DNA of 64,000 nt. Source: Auanema rhodensis (taxonomy: Eukaryota; Nematoda; Chromadorea; Rhabditida; Rhabditidae). The notes beneath the pieces were generated by a model. It was given only the letters and a program-made list of their open reading frames with translations. It had not been told where the DNA came from and ran no database searches. Shown piece by piece: positions 26,118 through 40,479 of this stretch (positions within the stretch are counted from its first letter, which is position 1; every line of letters starts with the position of its first letter). Both the position numbers and the translations under genes were made by a program. Location of the stretch: contig OZ059900.1 of the NCBI GenBank assembly GCA_964057225.1, forward strand, positions 19,359,638 through 19,423,637. The letters run 5' to 3'.

Positions 26118-29100
26118 TTCCTAAATTTTCTAACCCCTGTTTTTTTGTCGTGAAAGTGGAACTAGACGTTGTACAAACAATTTTGAGCTAGGTTTCATTG
26201 ACATTGCATGAGTTTGAACACATGAAATCGTAAGTCAAAACCTTGTTTACAGCGAAATTTCCAAAAACTGGTTTTCCAGCATAATAAAATATTTCTCATG
26301 GGAAATACTGTGTTTTTGTATTTTTCTAGTGTTTAGCATGTAAAATACTTCATTTTAGTATGTAACACGCTGAAATTCGTTGCATTTGACGACTCATATG
26401 CACAAAAATCGATTTAATCAATATTAGCCATAAGGGGCGTGCCCTCAGAATATGCTAATTTCCTTAATTTTCTAACCCCTGTTTTTTTGTCGTGAAAGTG
26501 TAACTAGACGTTGTACGAACAATTTTGAGCTAGGTTTCATTGACATTGCATGAGTTTGAACACATGAAATCGTAAGTCAAAACCTTGTTTACAGCGAAAT
26601 TTCCAAAAACTGGTTTTCCAGCATAATAAAATATTTCTTATGGGAAATACTGTGTTTTTGTATTTTTCTAGTGTTCAGCATGTAAAATACTTCATTTTAG
26701 TATGTAACACGCTGAAATTCGTTGCATTTGACGACTCATATGAACAAAAATCGATTTAATCAATATTAGCCATAAGGGGCGTGCCCTCAGAATATGCTAA
26801 TTTCCTAAATTTTCTAACCCCTGTTTTTTTGTCGTGAAAGTGGAACTAGACGTTGTACGAACAGTTTTGAGCTAGGTTTCATTGACATTGCATGAGTTTG
26901 AACACATGAAATCGTAAGTCAAAACCTTGTTTACAGCGAAATTTCCAAAAACTGGTTTTCCAGCATAATAAAATATTTCTCATGGGAAAAACTGTGTTTT
27001 TGTATTTTTCTAGTGTTCAGCATGTAAAATGCTTCATTTCAGTATGTAACACGCTGAAATTCGTTGCATTTGACGACTCATATGAACAAAAATCGATTTA
27101 ATCAATATTAGCCATAAGGGGCGTGCCCTCAGAATATGCTAATTTCCTTAATTTTCTAACCCCTGTTTTTTTGTCGTGAAAGTGGAACTAGACGTTGTAC
27201 GAACAATTTTGAGCTAGGTTTCATTGACATTGCATGAGTTTGAACACATGAAATCGTAAGTCAAAACCTTGTTTACAGCGAAATTTCCAAAAACTGGTTT
27301 TCCAGCATAATAAACAATTTCTTATGGGAAATACTGTGTTTTTGTATTTTTCTAGTGTTCAGCATGTAAAATACTTCATTTTAGTATGTAACACGCTGAA
27401 ATTCGTTGCATTTGACGACTCATATGAACAAAAATTGATTTAATCAATATTAGCCATAAGGGGCGTGCCCTCAGAATATGCTAATTTCCTAAATTTTCTA
27501 ACCCCTGTTTTTTTGTCGTGAAAGTGGAACTAGACGTTGTACAAACAGTTTTGAGCTAGGTTTCATTGACATTGCATGAGTTTGAACACATGAAATCGTA
27601 AGTCAAAACCTTGTTTACAGCGAAAATTCCAAAAACTGGTTTCCAGTATAATAAAATATTTCTCATGGGAAATACTGTGTTTTTGTATTTTTCTAGTGTT
27701 CAGCATGTAAAATGCTTCATTTAAGTATGTAACACGCTGAAATTCGTTGCATTTGACGACTCATATGAACAAAAATCGATTTAATCAATATTAGCCATAA
27801 GGGGCGTGCCCTCAGAATATGCTAATTTCCTTAATTTTCTAACCCCTGTTTTTTTGTCGTGAAAGTGGAACTAGACGTTGTAGGAACAATTTTGAGCTAG
27901 GTTTCATTGACATTGCATGAGTTTGAACACATGAAATCGTAAGTCAAAACCTTGTTTACAGCGAAATTTCCAAAAACTCGTTTTCCAGCATAATAAAATA
28001 TTTCTCATGGGAAATACTGTGTTTTTGTATTTTTTTAGTGTTCAGCATGTAAAATGCTTCATTTTAGTATGTAACACGCTGAAATTAATTGCATTTGACG
28101 ACTCATATGAACAAAAATCGATTTAATCAATATTAGCCATAAGGGGCGTGCCCTCAGAATATGCTAATTTCCTTAATTTTCTAACCCCTGTTTTTTTGTC
28201 GTGAAAGTGGAACTAGACGTTGTACGAACAATTTTGAGCTAGGTTTCATTGACATTGCATGAGTTTGAACACATGAAATCGTAAGTCAAAACCTTGTTTA
28301 CAGCGAACTTTCCAAAAACTGGTTTTCCAGCATAATAAAATATTTCTCATGGGAAATACTGTGTTTTTGTATTTTTCTAGTGTTCAGCATGTGAAATGCT
28401 TCATTTTAGTATGTAACAGGCTGAAATTCGTTGCATTTGACGACTCATATGAACAAAAATCGATTTAATCAATATTAGCCATAAGGGGCGTGCCCTCAGA
28501 ATATGCTAATTTCCTTAATTTTCTAACCCCTGTTTTGTTGTCGTGAAAGTGGAACTAGACGTTGTAGGAACAATTTTGAGCTAGGTTTCATTGACATTGC
28601 ATGAGTTTGAACACATGAAATCGTAAGTCAAAACCTTGTTTACAGCGAACTTTCCAAAAACTGGTTTTCCAGCATAATAAAATATTTCTTATGGGAAATA
28701 CTGTGTTTTTGTATTTTTCTAGTGTTCAGCATGTGAAATGCTTCATTTTAGTATGTAACACGCTGAAATTCGTTGCATTTGACGACTCATATGAACAAAA
28801 ATCGATTTAATCAATATTAGCCATAAGGGGCGTGCCCTCAGAATATGCTAATTTCCTTAATTTTCTAACCCCTGTTTTGTTGTCGTGAAAGTGGAACTAG
28901 ACGTTGTAGGAACAATTTTGAGCTAGGTTTCATTGACATTGCATGAGTTTGAACACATGAAATCGTAAGTCAAAACCTTGTTTACAGCGAACTTTCCAAA
29001 AACTGGTTTTCCAGCATAATAAAATATTTCTCATGGGAAATACTGTGTTTTTGTATTTTTCTAGTGTTCAGCATGTGAAATGCTTCATTTTAGTATGTAA

Positions 29101-31245
29101 CAGGCTGAAATTCGTTGCATTTGACGACTCATATGAACAAAAATCGATTTAATCAATATTAGCCATAAGGGGCGTGCCCTCAGAATATGCTAATTTCCTT
29201 AATTTTCTAACCCCTGTTTTGTTGTCGTGAAAGTGGAACTAGACGTTGTAGGAACAATTTTGAGCTAGGTTTCATTGACATTGCATGAGTTTGAACACAT
29301 GAAATCGTAAGTCAAAACCTTGTTTACAGCGAAATTTCCAAAAACTGGTTTTCCAGCATAATAAAATATTTCTCATGGGAAATACTGTGTTTTTGTATTT
29401 TTATAGTGTTCAGCATGTAAAATGCTTCATTTTAGTATGTAACACGCTGAAATTCGTTGCATTTGACGACTCATATGAACAAAAATCGATTTAATCAATA
29501 TTAGCCATAAGGGGCGTGCCCTCAGAATATGCTAATTTCCTTAATTTTCTAACCCCTGTTTTTTTGTCGTGAAAGTGGAATTAGACGTTGTAGGAACAAT
29601 TTTGAGCTAGGTTTCATTGACATTGCATGAGTTTGAACACATGAAATCGTAAGTCAAAACCTTGTTTACAGCGAAACTTCCAAAAACTGGTTTTCCAGCA
29701 TAATAAAATATTTCTCATGGGAAATACTGTGTTTTTGTATTTTTATGGTGTTCAGCATGTAAAATGCTTCATTTTAGTATGTAACACGCTGAAATTCGTT
29801 GCATTTGACGACTCATATGAACAAAAATCGATTTAATCAATATTAGCCATAAGGGTCGTGCCCTCAGAATATGCTAATTTCCTTAATTTTCTAACCCCTG
29901 TTTTTTGTCGTGAAAGTGGAACTAGACGTTGTAGGAACAATTTTGAGCTAGGTTTCATTGACATTGCATGAGTTTGAACACATGAAATCGTAAGTCAAAA
30001 CCTTGTTTACAGCGAAATTTCCAAAAACTGGTTTTCCAGCATAATAAAATATTTCTCATGGGAAATACTGTGTTTTTGTATTTTTATAGTGTTCAGCATG
30101 TAAAATGCTCCATTTTAGTATGTAACACGCTGAAATTCGTTGCATTTGACGACTCATATGAACAAAAATCGATTTAATCAATATTAGCCATAAGGGGCGT
30201 GCCCTCAGAATATGCTAATTTCCTAAATTTTCTAACCCCTGTTTTTTTGTCGTGAAAGTGGAACTAGACGTTGTACAAACAATTTTGAGCTAGGTTTCAT
30301 TGACATTGCATGAGTTTGAACACATGAAATCGTAAGTCAAAACCTTGTTTACAGCGAAATTTCCAAAAACTGGTTTTCCAGCATAATAAAATATTTCTCA
30401 TGGGAAATACTGTGTTTTTGTATTTTTCTAGTGTTTAGCATGTAAAATACTTCATTTTAGTATGTAACACGCTGAAATTCGTTGCATTTGACGACTCATA
30501 TGCACAAAAATCGATTTAATCAATATTAGCCATAAGGGGCGTGCCCTCAGAATATGCTAATTTCCTTAATTTTCTAACCCCTGTTTTTTTGTCGTGAAAG
30601 TGTAACTAGACGTTGTACGAACAATTTTGAGCTAGGTTTCATTGACATTGCATGAGTTTGAACACATGAAATCGTAAGTCAAAACCTTGTTTACAGCGAA
30701 ATTTCCAAAAACTGGTTTTCCAGCATAATAAAATATTTCTTATGGGAAATACTGTGTTTTTGTATTTTTCTAGTGTTCAGCATGTAAAATACTTCTTTTT
30801 AGTATGTAACACGCTGAAATTCGTTGCATTTGACGACTCATATGAACAAAAATCGATTTAATCAATATTAGCCATAAGGGGCGTGCCCTCAGAATATGCT
30901 AATTTCCTAAATTTTCTAACCCCTGTTTTTTTGTCGTGAAAGTGGAACTAGACGTTGTACGAACAGTTTTGAGCTAGGTTTCATTGACATTGCATGAGTT
31001 TGAACACATGAAATCGTAAGTCAAAACCTTGTTTACAGCGAAATTTCCAAAAACTGGTTTTCCAGCATAATAAAATATTTCTCATGGGAAAAACTGTGTT
31101 TTTGTATTTTTCTAGTGTTCAGCATGTAAAATGCTTCATTTCAGTATGTAACACGCTGAAATTCGTTGCATTTGACGACTCATATGAACAAAAATCGATT
31201 TAATCAATATTAGCCATAAGGGGCGTGCCCTCAGAATATGCTAAT
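26118..31245. repeat. 12-monomer unit (4102 bp) with partial second copy
   Basis: Monomers 77-91. The first three (GTGTTTAGC with TATGCAC; GTGTAACTAG with TTCTTATGGG; TTCCTAAATT with GGGAAAAACTG and CATTTCAG) recur at 30220-31245, exactly 4102 bp later; the T6/ATAG monomer before them also recurs (25777 and 29879). Inside, 27827-28510 repeats 24750-25434, and 28169-29194 contains two related GAACTTTCC/AACAGGCTG monomers around a TTCTTATGGG one. The monomer at 29537 (ATGGTG, GGGTCG) is of the class of 1781, 5611 and 17917. Confidence 0.82.
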
Positions 31246-31587
31246 TTCCTTAATTTTCTAACCCCTGTTTTTTTGTCGTGAAAGTGGAACTAGACGTTGT
31301 ACGAACAATTTTGAGCTAGGTTTCATTGACATTGCATGAGTTTGAACACATGAAATCGTAAGTCAAAACCTTGTTTACAGCGAAATTTCCAAAAACTGGT
31401 TTTCCAGCATAATAAAATATTTCTCATGGGAAATACTGTGTTTTTGTATTTTTATAGTGTTCAGCATGTAAAATGCTTCATTTTAGTATGTAACACGCTG
31501 AAATTCGTTGCATTTGACGACTCATATGAACAAAAATCGATTTAATCAATATTAGCCATAAGGGTCGTGCCCTCAGAATATGCTAAT
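31246..31587. repeat. Hybrid monomer 92
   Basis: The 5' part (TTCCTTAATT, ACGAACAA) is like the sixth member and the 3' part (ATAG, GGGTCG) like the seventh member of the seven-monomer HOR that follows. The same hybrid type occurs at 35008-35349. Both precede an AAAAGTGGG monomer, so both mark the same kind of join. Confidence 0.75.
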
Positions 31588-33981
31588 TTCCTTAATTTTC
31601 TAACCCCTGTTTTTTTGTCGTGAAAGTGGAACTAGACGTTGTAGGAACAGTTTTGAGCTAGGTTTCATTGACATTGCATGAGTTTGAACACATGAAATCG
31701 TAAGTCAAAACCTTGTTTACAGCGAAATTTCCAAAAAGTGGGTTTCCAGCATAATAAAATATTTCTCATGGGAAATACTGTGTTTTTGTATTTTTCTAGT
31801 GTTCAGCATGTAAAATGCTTCATTTTAGTATGTAACACGCTGAAATTCGTTGCATTTGACGACTCATATGAACAAAAATCGATTTAATCAATATTAGCCA
31901 TAAGGGGCGTGCCCTCAGAATATGCTAATTTCCTAAATTTTCTAACCCCTGTTTTTTTGTCGTGAAAGTGGAACTAGACGTTGTAGGAACAATTTTGAGC
32001 TAGGTTTCATTGACATTGCATGAGTTTGAACACATGAAATCGTAAGTCAAAACCTTGTTTACAGCGAAATTTCCAAAAACTGGTTTTCCAGCATAATAAA
32101 ATATTTCTCATGGGAAATACTGTGTTTTTGTACTTTTCTAGTGTTCAGCATGTAAAATACTTCATTTTAGTATGTAACACGCTGAAATTCGTTGCATTTG
32201 ACGACTCATATGAACAAAAATCGATTTAATCAATATTAGCCATAAGGGGCGTGCCCTCAGAATATGCTAATTTCCTAAATTTTCTAACCCCTGTTTTTTT
32301 GTCGTGAAAGTGGAACTAGACGTTGTACGAACAATTTTGAGCTAGGTTTCATTGACATTGCATGAGTTTGAACACATGAAATCGTAAGTCATAACCTTGT
32401 TTACAGCGAAATTTCCAAAAACTGGTTTTCCAGCATAATAAAATATTTCTTATGGGAAATACTGTGTTTTTGTATTTTTCTAGTGTTCAGCATGTAAAAT
32501 ACTTCATTTTAGTATGTAACACGCTGAAATTCGTTGCATTTGACGACTCATATGAACAAAAATCGATTTAATCAATATTAGCCATAAGGGGCGTGCCCTC
32601 AGAATATGCTAATTTCCTTAATTTTCTAACCCCTGTTTTTTTGTCGTGAAAGTGTAACTAGACGTTGTACGAACAATTTTGAGCTAGGTTTCATTGACAT
32701 TGCATGAGTTTGAACACATGAAATCGTAAGTCAAAACCTTGTTTACAGCGAAATTTCCAAAAACTGGTTTTCCAGCATAATAAAATATTTCTTATGGGAA
32801 ATACTGTGTTTTTGTATTTTTCTAGTGTTCAGCATGTAAAATACTTCATTTTAGTATGTAACACGCTGAAATTCGTTGCATTTGACGACTCATATGAACA
32901 AAAATCGATTTAATCAATATTAGCCATAAGGGGCGTGCCCTCAGAATATGCTAATTTCCTAAATTTTCTAACCCCTGTTTTTTTGTCGTGAAAGTGGAAC
33001 TAGACGTTGTACGAACAGTTTTGAGCTAGGTTTCATTGACATTGCATGAGTTTGAACACATGAAATCGTAAGTCAAAACCTTGTTTACAGCGAAATTTCC
33101 AAAAACTGGTTTTCCAGCATAATAAAATATTTCTCATGGGAAAAACTGTGTTTTTGTATTTTTCTAGTGTTCAGCATGTAAAATGCTTCATTTCAGTATG
33201 TAACACGCTGAAATTCGTTGCATTTGACGACTCATATGAACAAAAATCGATTTAATCAATATTAGCCATAAGGGGCGTGCCCTCAGAATATGCTAATTTC
33301 CTTAATTTTCTAACCCCTGTTTTTTTGTCGTGAAAGTGGAACTAGACGTTGTACGAACAATTTTGAGCTAGGTTTCATTGACATTGCATGAGTTTGAACA
33401 CATGAAATCGTAAGTCAAAACCTTGTTTACATCGAAATTTCCAAAAACTGGTTTTCCAGCATAATAAACAATTTCTTATGGGAAATACTGTGTTTTTGTA
33501 TTTTTCTAGTGTTCAGCATGTAAAATACTTCATTTTAGTATGTAACACGCTGAAATTCGTTGCATTTGACGACTCATATGAACAAAAATCGATTTAATCA
33601 ATATTAGCCATAAGGGGCGTGCCCTCAGAATATGCTAATTTCCTAAATTTTCTAACCCCTGTTTTTTTGTCGTGAAAGTGGAACTAGACGTTGTACGAAC
33701 AGTTTTGAGCTAGGTTTCATTGACATTGCATGAGTTTGAACACATGAAATCGTAAGTCAAAACCTTGTTTACAGCGAAATTTCCAAAAACTGGTTTTCCA
33801 GCATAATAAAATATTTCTCATGGGAAATACTGTGTTTTTGTATTTTTATAGTGTTCAGCATGTAAAATGCTTCACTTTAGTATGTAACACGCTGAAATTC
33901 GTTGCATTTGACGACTCATATGAACAAAAATCGATTTAATCAATATTAGCCATAAGGGTCGTGCCCTCAGAATATGCTTAT
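31588..33981. repeat. Seven-monomer HOR, 2394 bp, copy 1
   Basis: Monomers 93-99, each 342 bp. Order of markers: AAAAGTGGGTTTCC; TTCCTAAATT with TGTACTTTTC; GTCATAACC with TTCTTATGGG; GTGTAACTAG; CATTTCAG with GGGAAAAACTG; ACATCGAAAT with AAACAATTTC; CTTCACTTTAG with GGGTCG and ATGCTTATTTCC. The same series, with all markers, is at 35350 and 37744. Confidence 0.93.
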
Positions 33982-35349
33982 TTCCTTAATTTTCTAACCC
34001 CTGTTTTTTTGTCGTGAAAGTGGAACTAGACGTTGTAGGAACAGTTTTGAGCTAGGTTTCATTGACATTGCATGAGTTTGAACACATGAAATCGTAAGTC
34101 AAAACCTTGTTTACAGCGAAATTTCCAAAAAGTGGGTTTCCAGCATAATAAAATATTTCTCATGGGAAATACTGTGTTTTTGTATTTTTCTAGTGTTCAG
34201 CATGTAAAATGCTTCATTTTAGTATGTAACACGCTGAAATTCGTTGCATTTGACGACTCATATGAACAAAAATCGATTTAATCAATATTAGCCATAAGGG
34301 GCGTGCCCTCAGAATATGCTAATTTCCTAAATTTTCTAACCCCTGTTTTTTTGTCGTGAAAGTGGAACTAGACGTTGTAGGAACAATTTTGAGCTAGGTT
34401 TCATTGACATTGCATGAGTTTGAACACATGAAATCGTAAGTCAAAACCTTGTTTACAGCGAAATTTCCAAAAACTGGTTTTCCAGCATAATAAAATATTT
34501 CTCATGGGAAATACTGTGTTTTTGTACTTTTCTAGTGTTCAGCATGTAAAATACTTCATTTTAGTATGTAACACGCTGAAATTCGTTGCATTTGACGACT
34601 CATATGAACAAAAATCGATTTAATCAATATTAGCCATAAGGGGCGTGCCCTCAGAATATGCTAATTTCCTAAATTTTCTAACCCCTGTTTTTTTGTCGTG
34701 AAAGTGGAACTAGACGTTGTACGAACAATTTTGAGCTAGGTTTCATTGACATTGCATGAGTTTGAACACATGAAATCGTAAGTCAAAACCTTGTTTACAG
34801 CGAAATTTCCAAAAACTCGTTTTCCAGCATAATAAAATATTTCTCATGGGAAAAACTGTGTTTTTGTATTTTTCTAGTGTTCAGCATGTAAAATGCTTCA
34901 TTTTAGTATGTAACACGCTGAAATTCGTTGCATTTGACGACTCATATGAACAAAAATCGATTTAATCAATATTAGCCATAAGGGGCGTGCCCTCAGAATA
35001 TGCTAATTTCCTTAATTTTCTAACCCCTGTTTTTTTGTCGTGAAAGTGGAACTAGACGTTGTACGAACAATTTTGAGCTAGGTTTCATTGACATTGCATG
35101 AGTTTGAACACATGAAATCGTAAGTCAAAACCTTGTTTACAGCGAAATTTCCAAAAACTGGTTTTCCAGCATAATAAAATATTTCTCATGGGAAATACTG
35201 TGTTTTTGTATTTTTATAGTGTTCAGCATGTAAAATGCTTCATTTTAGTATGTAACACGCTGAAATTCGTTGCATTTGACGACTCATATGAACAAAAATC
35301 GATTTAATCAATATTAGCCATAAGGGTCGTGCCCTCAGAATATGCTAAT
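33982..35349. repeat. Shortened four-monomer copy of the seven-monomer HOR
   Basis: Monomers 100-103 (1368 bp). The first two are members 1 and 2. The third starts like member 3 (TTCCTAAATT, ACGAACAA) but ends like member 5 (GGGAAAAACTG, AAAATGC) with a private ACTCG, and the fourth is a member 6/7 hybrid (see 31246). The pattern fits loss of three monomers by exchange between misaligned copies. Confidence 0.85.
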
Positions 35350-38300
35350 TTCCTTAATTTTCTAACCCCTGTTTTTTTGTCGTGAAAGTGGAACTAGACG
35401 TTGTAGGAACAGTTTTGAGCTAGGTTTCATTGACATTGCATGAGTTTGAACACATGAAATCGTAAGTCAAAACCTTGTTTACAGCGAAATTTCCAAAAAG
35501 TGGGTTTCCAGCATAATAAAATATTTCTCATGGGAAATACTGTGTTTTTGTATTTTTCTAGTGTTCAGCATGTAAAATGCTTCATTTTAGTATGTAACAC
35601 GCTGAAATTCGTTGCATTTGACGACTCATATGAACAAAAATCGATTTAATCAATATTAGCCATAAGGGGCGTGCCCTCAGAATATGCTAATTTCCTAAAT
35701 TTTCTAACCCCTGTTTTTTTGTCGTGAAAGTGGAACTAGACGTTGTAGGAACAATTTTGAGCTAGGTTTCATTGACATTGCATGAGTTTGAACACATGAA
35801 ATCGTAAGTCAAAACCTTGTTTACAGCGAAATTTCCAAAAACTGGTTTTCCAGCATAATAAAATATTTCTCATGGGAAATACTGTGTTTTTGTACTTTTC
35901 TAGTGTTCAGCATGTAAAATACTTCATTTTAGTATGTAACACGCTGAAATTCGTTGCATTTGACGACTCATATGAACAAAAATCGATTTAATCAATATTA
36001 GCCATAAGGGGCGTGCCCTCAGAATATGCTAATTTCCTAAATTTTCTAACCCCTGTTTTTTTGTCGTGAAAGTGGAACTAGACGTTGTACGAACAATTTT
36101 GAGCTAGGTTTCATTGACATTGCATGAGTTTGAACACATGAAATCGTAAGTCATAACCTTGTTTACAGCGAAATTTCCAAAAACTGGTTTTCCAGCATAA
36201 TAAAATATTTCTTATGGGAAATACTGTGTTTTTGTATTTTTCTAGTGTTCAGCATGTAAAATACTTCATTTTAGTATGTAACACGCTGAAATTCGTTGCA
36301 TTTGACGACTCATATGAACAAAAATCGATTTAATCAATATTAGCCATAAGGGGCGTGCCCTCAGAATATGCTAATTTCCTTAATTTTCTAACCCCTGTTT
36401 TTTTGTCGTGAAAGTGTAACTAGACGTTGTACGAACAATTTTGAGCTAGGTTTCATTGACATTGCATGAGTTTGAACACATGAAATCGTAAGTCAAAACC
36501 TTGTTTACAGCGAAATTTCCAAAAACTGGTTTTCCAGCATAATAAAATATTTCTTATGGGAAATACTGTGTTTTTGTATTTTTCTAGTGTTCAGCATGTA
36601 AAATACTTCATTTTAGTATGTAACACGCTGAAATTCGTTGCATTTGACGACTCATATGAACAAAAATCGATTTAATCAATATTAGCCATAAGGGGCGTGC
36701 CCTCAGAATATGCTAATTTCCTAAATTTTCTAACCCCTGTTTTTTTGTCGTGAAAGTGGAACTAGACGTTGTACGAACAGTTTTGAGCTAGGTTTCATTG
36801 ACATTGCATGAGTTTGAACACATGAAATCGTAAGTCAAAACCTTGTTTACAGCGAAATTTCCAAAAACTGGTTTTCCAGCATAATAAAATATTTCTCATG
36901 GGAAAAACTGTGTTTTTGTATTTTTCTAGTGTTCAGCATGTAAAATGCTTCATTTCAGTATGTAACACGCTGAAATTCGTTGCATTTGACGACTCATATG
37001 AACAAAAATCGATTTAATCAATATTAGCCATAAGGGGCGTGCCCTCAGAATATGCTAATTTCCTTAATTTTCTAACCCCTGTTTTTTTGTCGTGAAAGTG
37101 GAACTAGACGTTGTACGAACAATTTTGAGCTAGGTTTCATTGACATTGCATGAGTTTGAACACATGAAATCGTAAGTCAAAACCTTGTTTACATCGAAAT
37201 TTCCAAAAACTGGTTTTCCAGCATAATAAACAATTTCTTATGGGAAATACTGTGTTTTTGTATTTTTCTAGTGTTCAGCATGTAAAATACTTCATTTTAG
37301 TATGTAACACGCTGAAATTCGTTGCATTTGACGACTCATATGAACAAAAATCGATTTAATCAATATTAGCCATAAGGGGCGTGCCCTCAGAATATGCTAA
37401 TTTCCTAAATTTTCTAACCCCTGTTTTTTTGTCGTGAAAGTGGAACTAGACGTTGTACGAACAGTTTTGAGCTAGGTTTCATTGACATTGCATGAGTTTG
37501 AACACATGAAATCGTAAGTCAAAACCTTGTTTACAGCGAAATTTCCAAAAACTGGTTTTCCAGCATAATAAAATATTTCTCATGGGAAATACTGTGTTTT
37601 TGTATTTTTATAGTGTTCAGCATGTAAAATGCTTCACTTTAGTATGTAACACGCTGAAATTCGTTGCATTTGACGACTCATATGAACAAAAATCGATTTA
37701 ATCAATATTAGCCATAAGGGTCGTGCCCTCAGAATATGCTTATTTCCTTAATTTTCTAACCCCTGTTTTTTTGTCGTGAAAGTGGAACTAGACGTTGTAG
37801 GAACAGTTTTGAGCTAGGTTTCATTGACATTGCATGAGTTTGAACACATGAAATCGTAAGTCAAAACCTTGTTTACAGCGAAATTTCCAAAAAGTGGGTT
37901 TCCAGCATAATAAAATATTTCTCATGGGAAATACTGTGTTTTTGTATTTTTCTAGTGTTCAGCATGTAAAATGCTTCATTTTAGTATGTAACACGCTGAA
38001 ATTCGTTGCATTTGACGACTCATATGAACAAAAATCGATTTAATCAATATTAGCCATAAGGGGCGTGCCCTCAGAATATGCTAATTTCCTAAATTTTCTA
38101 ACCCCTGTTTTTTTGTCGTGAAAGTGGAACTAGACGTTGTAGGAACAATTTTGAGCTAGGTTTCATTGACATTGCATGAGTTTGAACACATGAAATCGTA
38201 AGTCAAAACCTTGTTTACAGCGAAATTTCCAAAAACTGGTTTTCCAGCATAATAAAATATTTCTCATGGGAAATACTGTGTTTTTGTACTTTTCTAGTGT

Positions 38301-40137
38301 TCAGCATGTAAAATACTTCATTTTAGTATGTAACACGCTGAAATTCGTTGCATTTGACGACTCATATGAACAAAAATCGATTTAATCAATATTAGCCATA
38401 AGGGGCGTGCCCTCAGAATATGCTAATTTCCTAAATTTTCTAACCCCTGTTTTTTTGTCGTGAAAGTGGAACTAGACGTTGTACGAACAATTTTGAGCTA
38501 GGTTTCATTGACATTGCATGAGTTTGAACACATGAAATCGTAAGTCATAACCTTGTTTACAGCGAAATTTCCAAAAACTGGTTTTCCAGCATAATAAAAT
38601 ATTTCTTATGGGAAATACTGTGTTTTTGTATTTTTCTAGTGTTCAGCATGTAAAATACTTCATTTTAGTATGTAACACGCTGAAATTCGTTGCATTTGAC
38701 GACTCATATGAACAAAAATCGATTTAATCAATATTAGCCATAAGGGGCGTGCCCTCAGAATATGCTAATTTCCTTAATTTTCTAACCCCTGTTTTTTTGT
38801 CGTGAAAGTGTAACTAGACGTTGTACGAACAATTTTGAGCTAGGTTTCATTGACATTGCATGAGTTTGAACACATGAAATCGTAAGTCAAAACCTTGTTT
38901 ACAGCGAAATTTCCAAAAACTGGTTTTCCAGCATAATAAAATATTTCTTATGGGAAATACTGTGTTTTTGTATTTTTCTAGTGTTCAGCATGTAAAATAC
39001 TTCATTTTAGTATGTAACACGCTGAAATTCGTTGCATTTGACGACTCATATGAACAAAAATCGATTTAATCAATATTAGCCATAAGGGGCGTGCCCTCAG
39101 AATATGCTAATTTCCTAAATTTTCTAACCCCTGTTTTTTTGTCGTGAAAGTGGAACTAGACGTTGTACGAACAGTTTTGAGCTAGGTTTCATTGACATTG
39201 CATGAGTTTGAACACATGAAATCGTAAGTCAAAACCTTGTTTACAGCGAAATTTCCAAAAACTGGTTTTCCAGCATAATAAAATATTTCTCATGGGAAAA
39301 ACTGTGTTTTTGTATTTTTCTAGTGTTCAGCATGTAAAATGCTTCATTTCAGTATGTAACACGCTGAAATTCGTTGCATTTGACGACTCATATGAACAAA
39401 AATCGATTTAATCAATATTAGCCATAAGGGGCGTGCCCTCAGAATATGCTAATTTCCTTAATTTTCTAACCCCTGTTTTTTTGTCGTGAAAGTGGAACTA
39501 GACGTTGTACGAACAATTTTGAGCTAGGTTTCATTGACATTGCATGAGTTTGAACACATGAAATCGTAAGTCAAAACCTTGTTTACATCGAAATTTCCAA
39601 AAACTGGTTTTCCAGCATAATAAACAATTTCTTATGGGAAATACTGTGTTTTTGTATTTTTCTAGTGTTCAGCATGTAAAATACTTCATTTTAGTATGTA
39701 ACACGCTGAAATTCGTTGCATTTGACGACTCATATGAACAAAAATCGATTTAATCAATATTAGCCATAAGGGGCGTGCCCTCAGAATATGCTAATTTCCT
39801 AAATTTTCTAACCCCTGTTTTTTTGTCGTGAAAGTGGAACTAGACGTTGTACGAACAGTTTTGAGCTAGGTTTCATTGACATTGCATGAGTTTGAACACA
39901 TGAAATCGTAAGTCAAAACCTTGTTTACAGCGAAATTTCCAAAAACTGGTTTTCCAGCATAATAAAATATTTCTCATGGGAAATACTGTGTTTTTGTATT
40001 TTTATAGTGTTCAGCATGTAAAATGCTTCACTTTAGTATGTAACACGCTGAAATTCGTTGCATTTGACGACTCATATGAACAAAAATCGATTTAATCAAT
40101 ATTAGCCATAAGGGTCGTGCCCTCAGAATATGCTTAT
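35350..40137. repeat. Seven-monomer HOR, copies 2 and 3 in tandem
   Basis: Two adjoining 2394-bp copies (35350-37743 and 37744-40137, monomers 104-117) carrying the full marker series of 31588-33981. I saw no difference at the diagnostic sites between the copies. This is the most homogeneous part of the window. Confidence 0.93.
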
Positions 40138-40479
40138 TTCCTTAATTTTCTAACCCCTGTTTTTTTGTCGTGAAAGTGGAACTAGACGTTGTAGGAACAG
40201 TTTTGAGCTAGGTTTCATTGACATTGCATGAGTTTGAACACATGAAATCGTAAGTCAAAACCTTGTTTACAGCGAAATTTCCAAAAAGTGGGTTTCCAGC
40301 ATAATAAAATATTTCTCATGGGAAATACTGTGTTTTTGTATTTTTCTAGTGTTCAGCATGTAAAATGCTTCATTTTAGTATGTAACACGCTGAAATTCGT
40401 TGCATTTGACGACTCATATGAACAAAAATCGATTTAATCAATATTAGCCATAAGGGGCGTGCCCTCAGAATATGCTAAT
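40138..40479. repeat. Seven-monomer HOR, partial copy
   Basis: Monomer 118 is member 1 (AAAAGTGGGTTTCC, ending in GGGGCG). The next monomer keeps TGTACTTTTC of member 2 but starts with a T6 tract and TTCCTTAATT, and it opens the five-monomer repeat. The HOR therefore ends inside or just before 40480. Confidence 0.88.
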
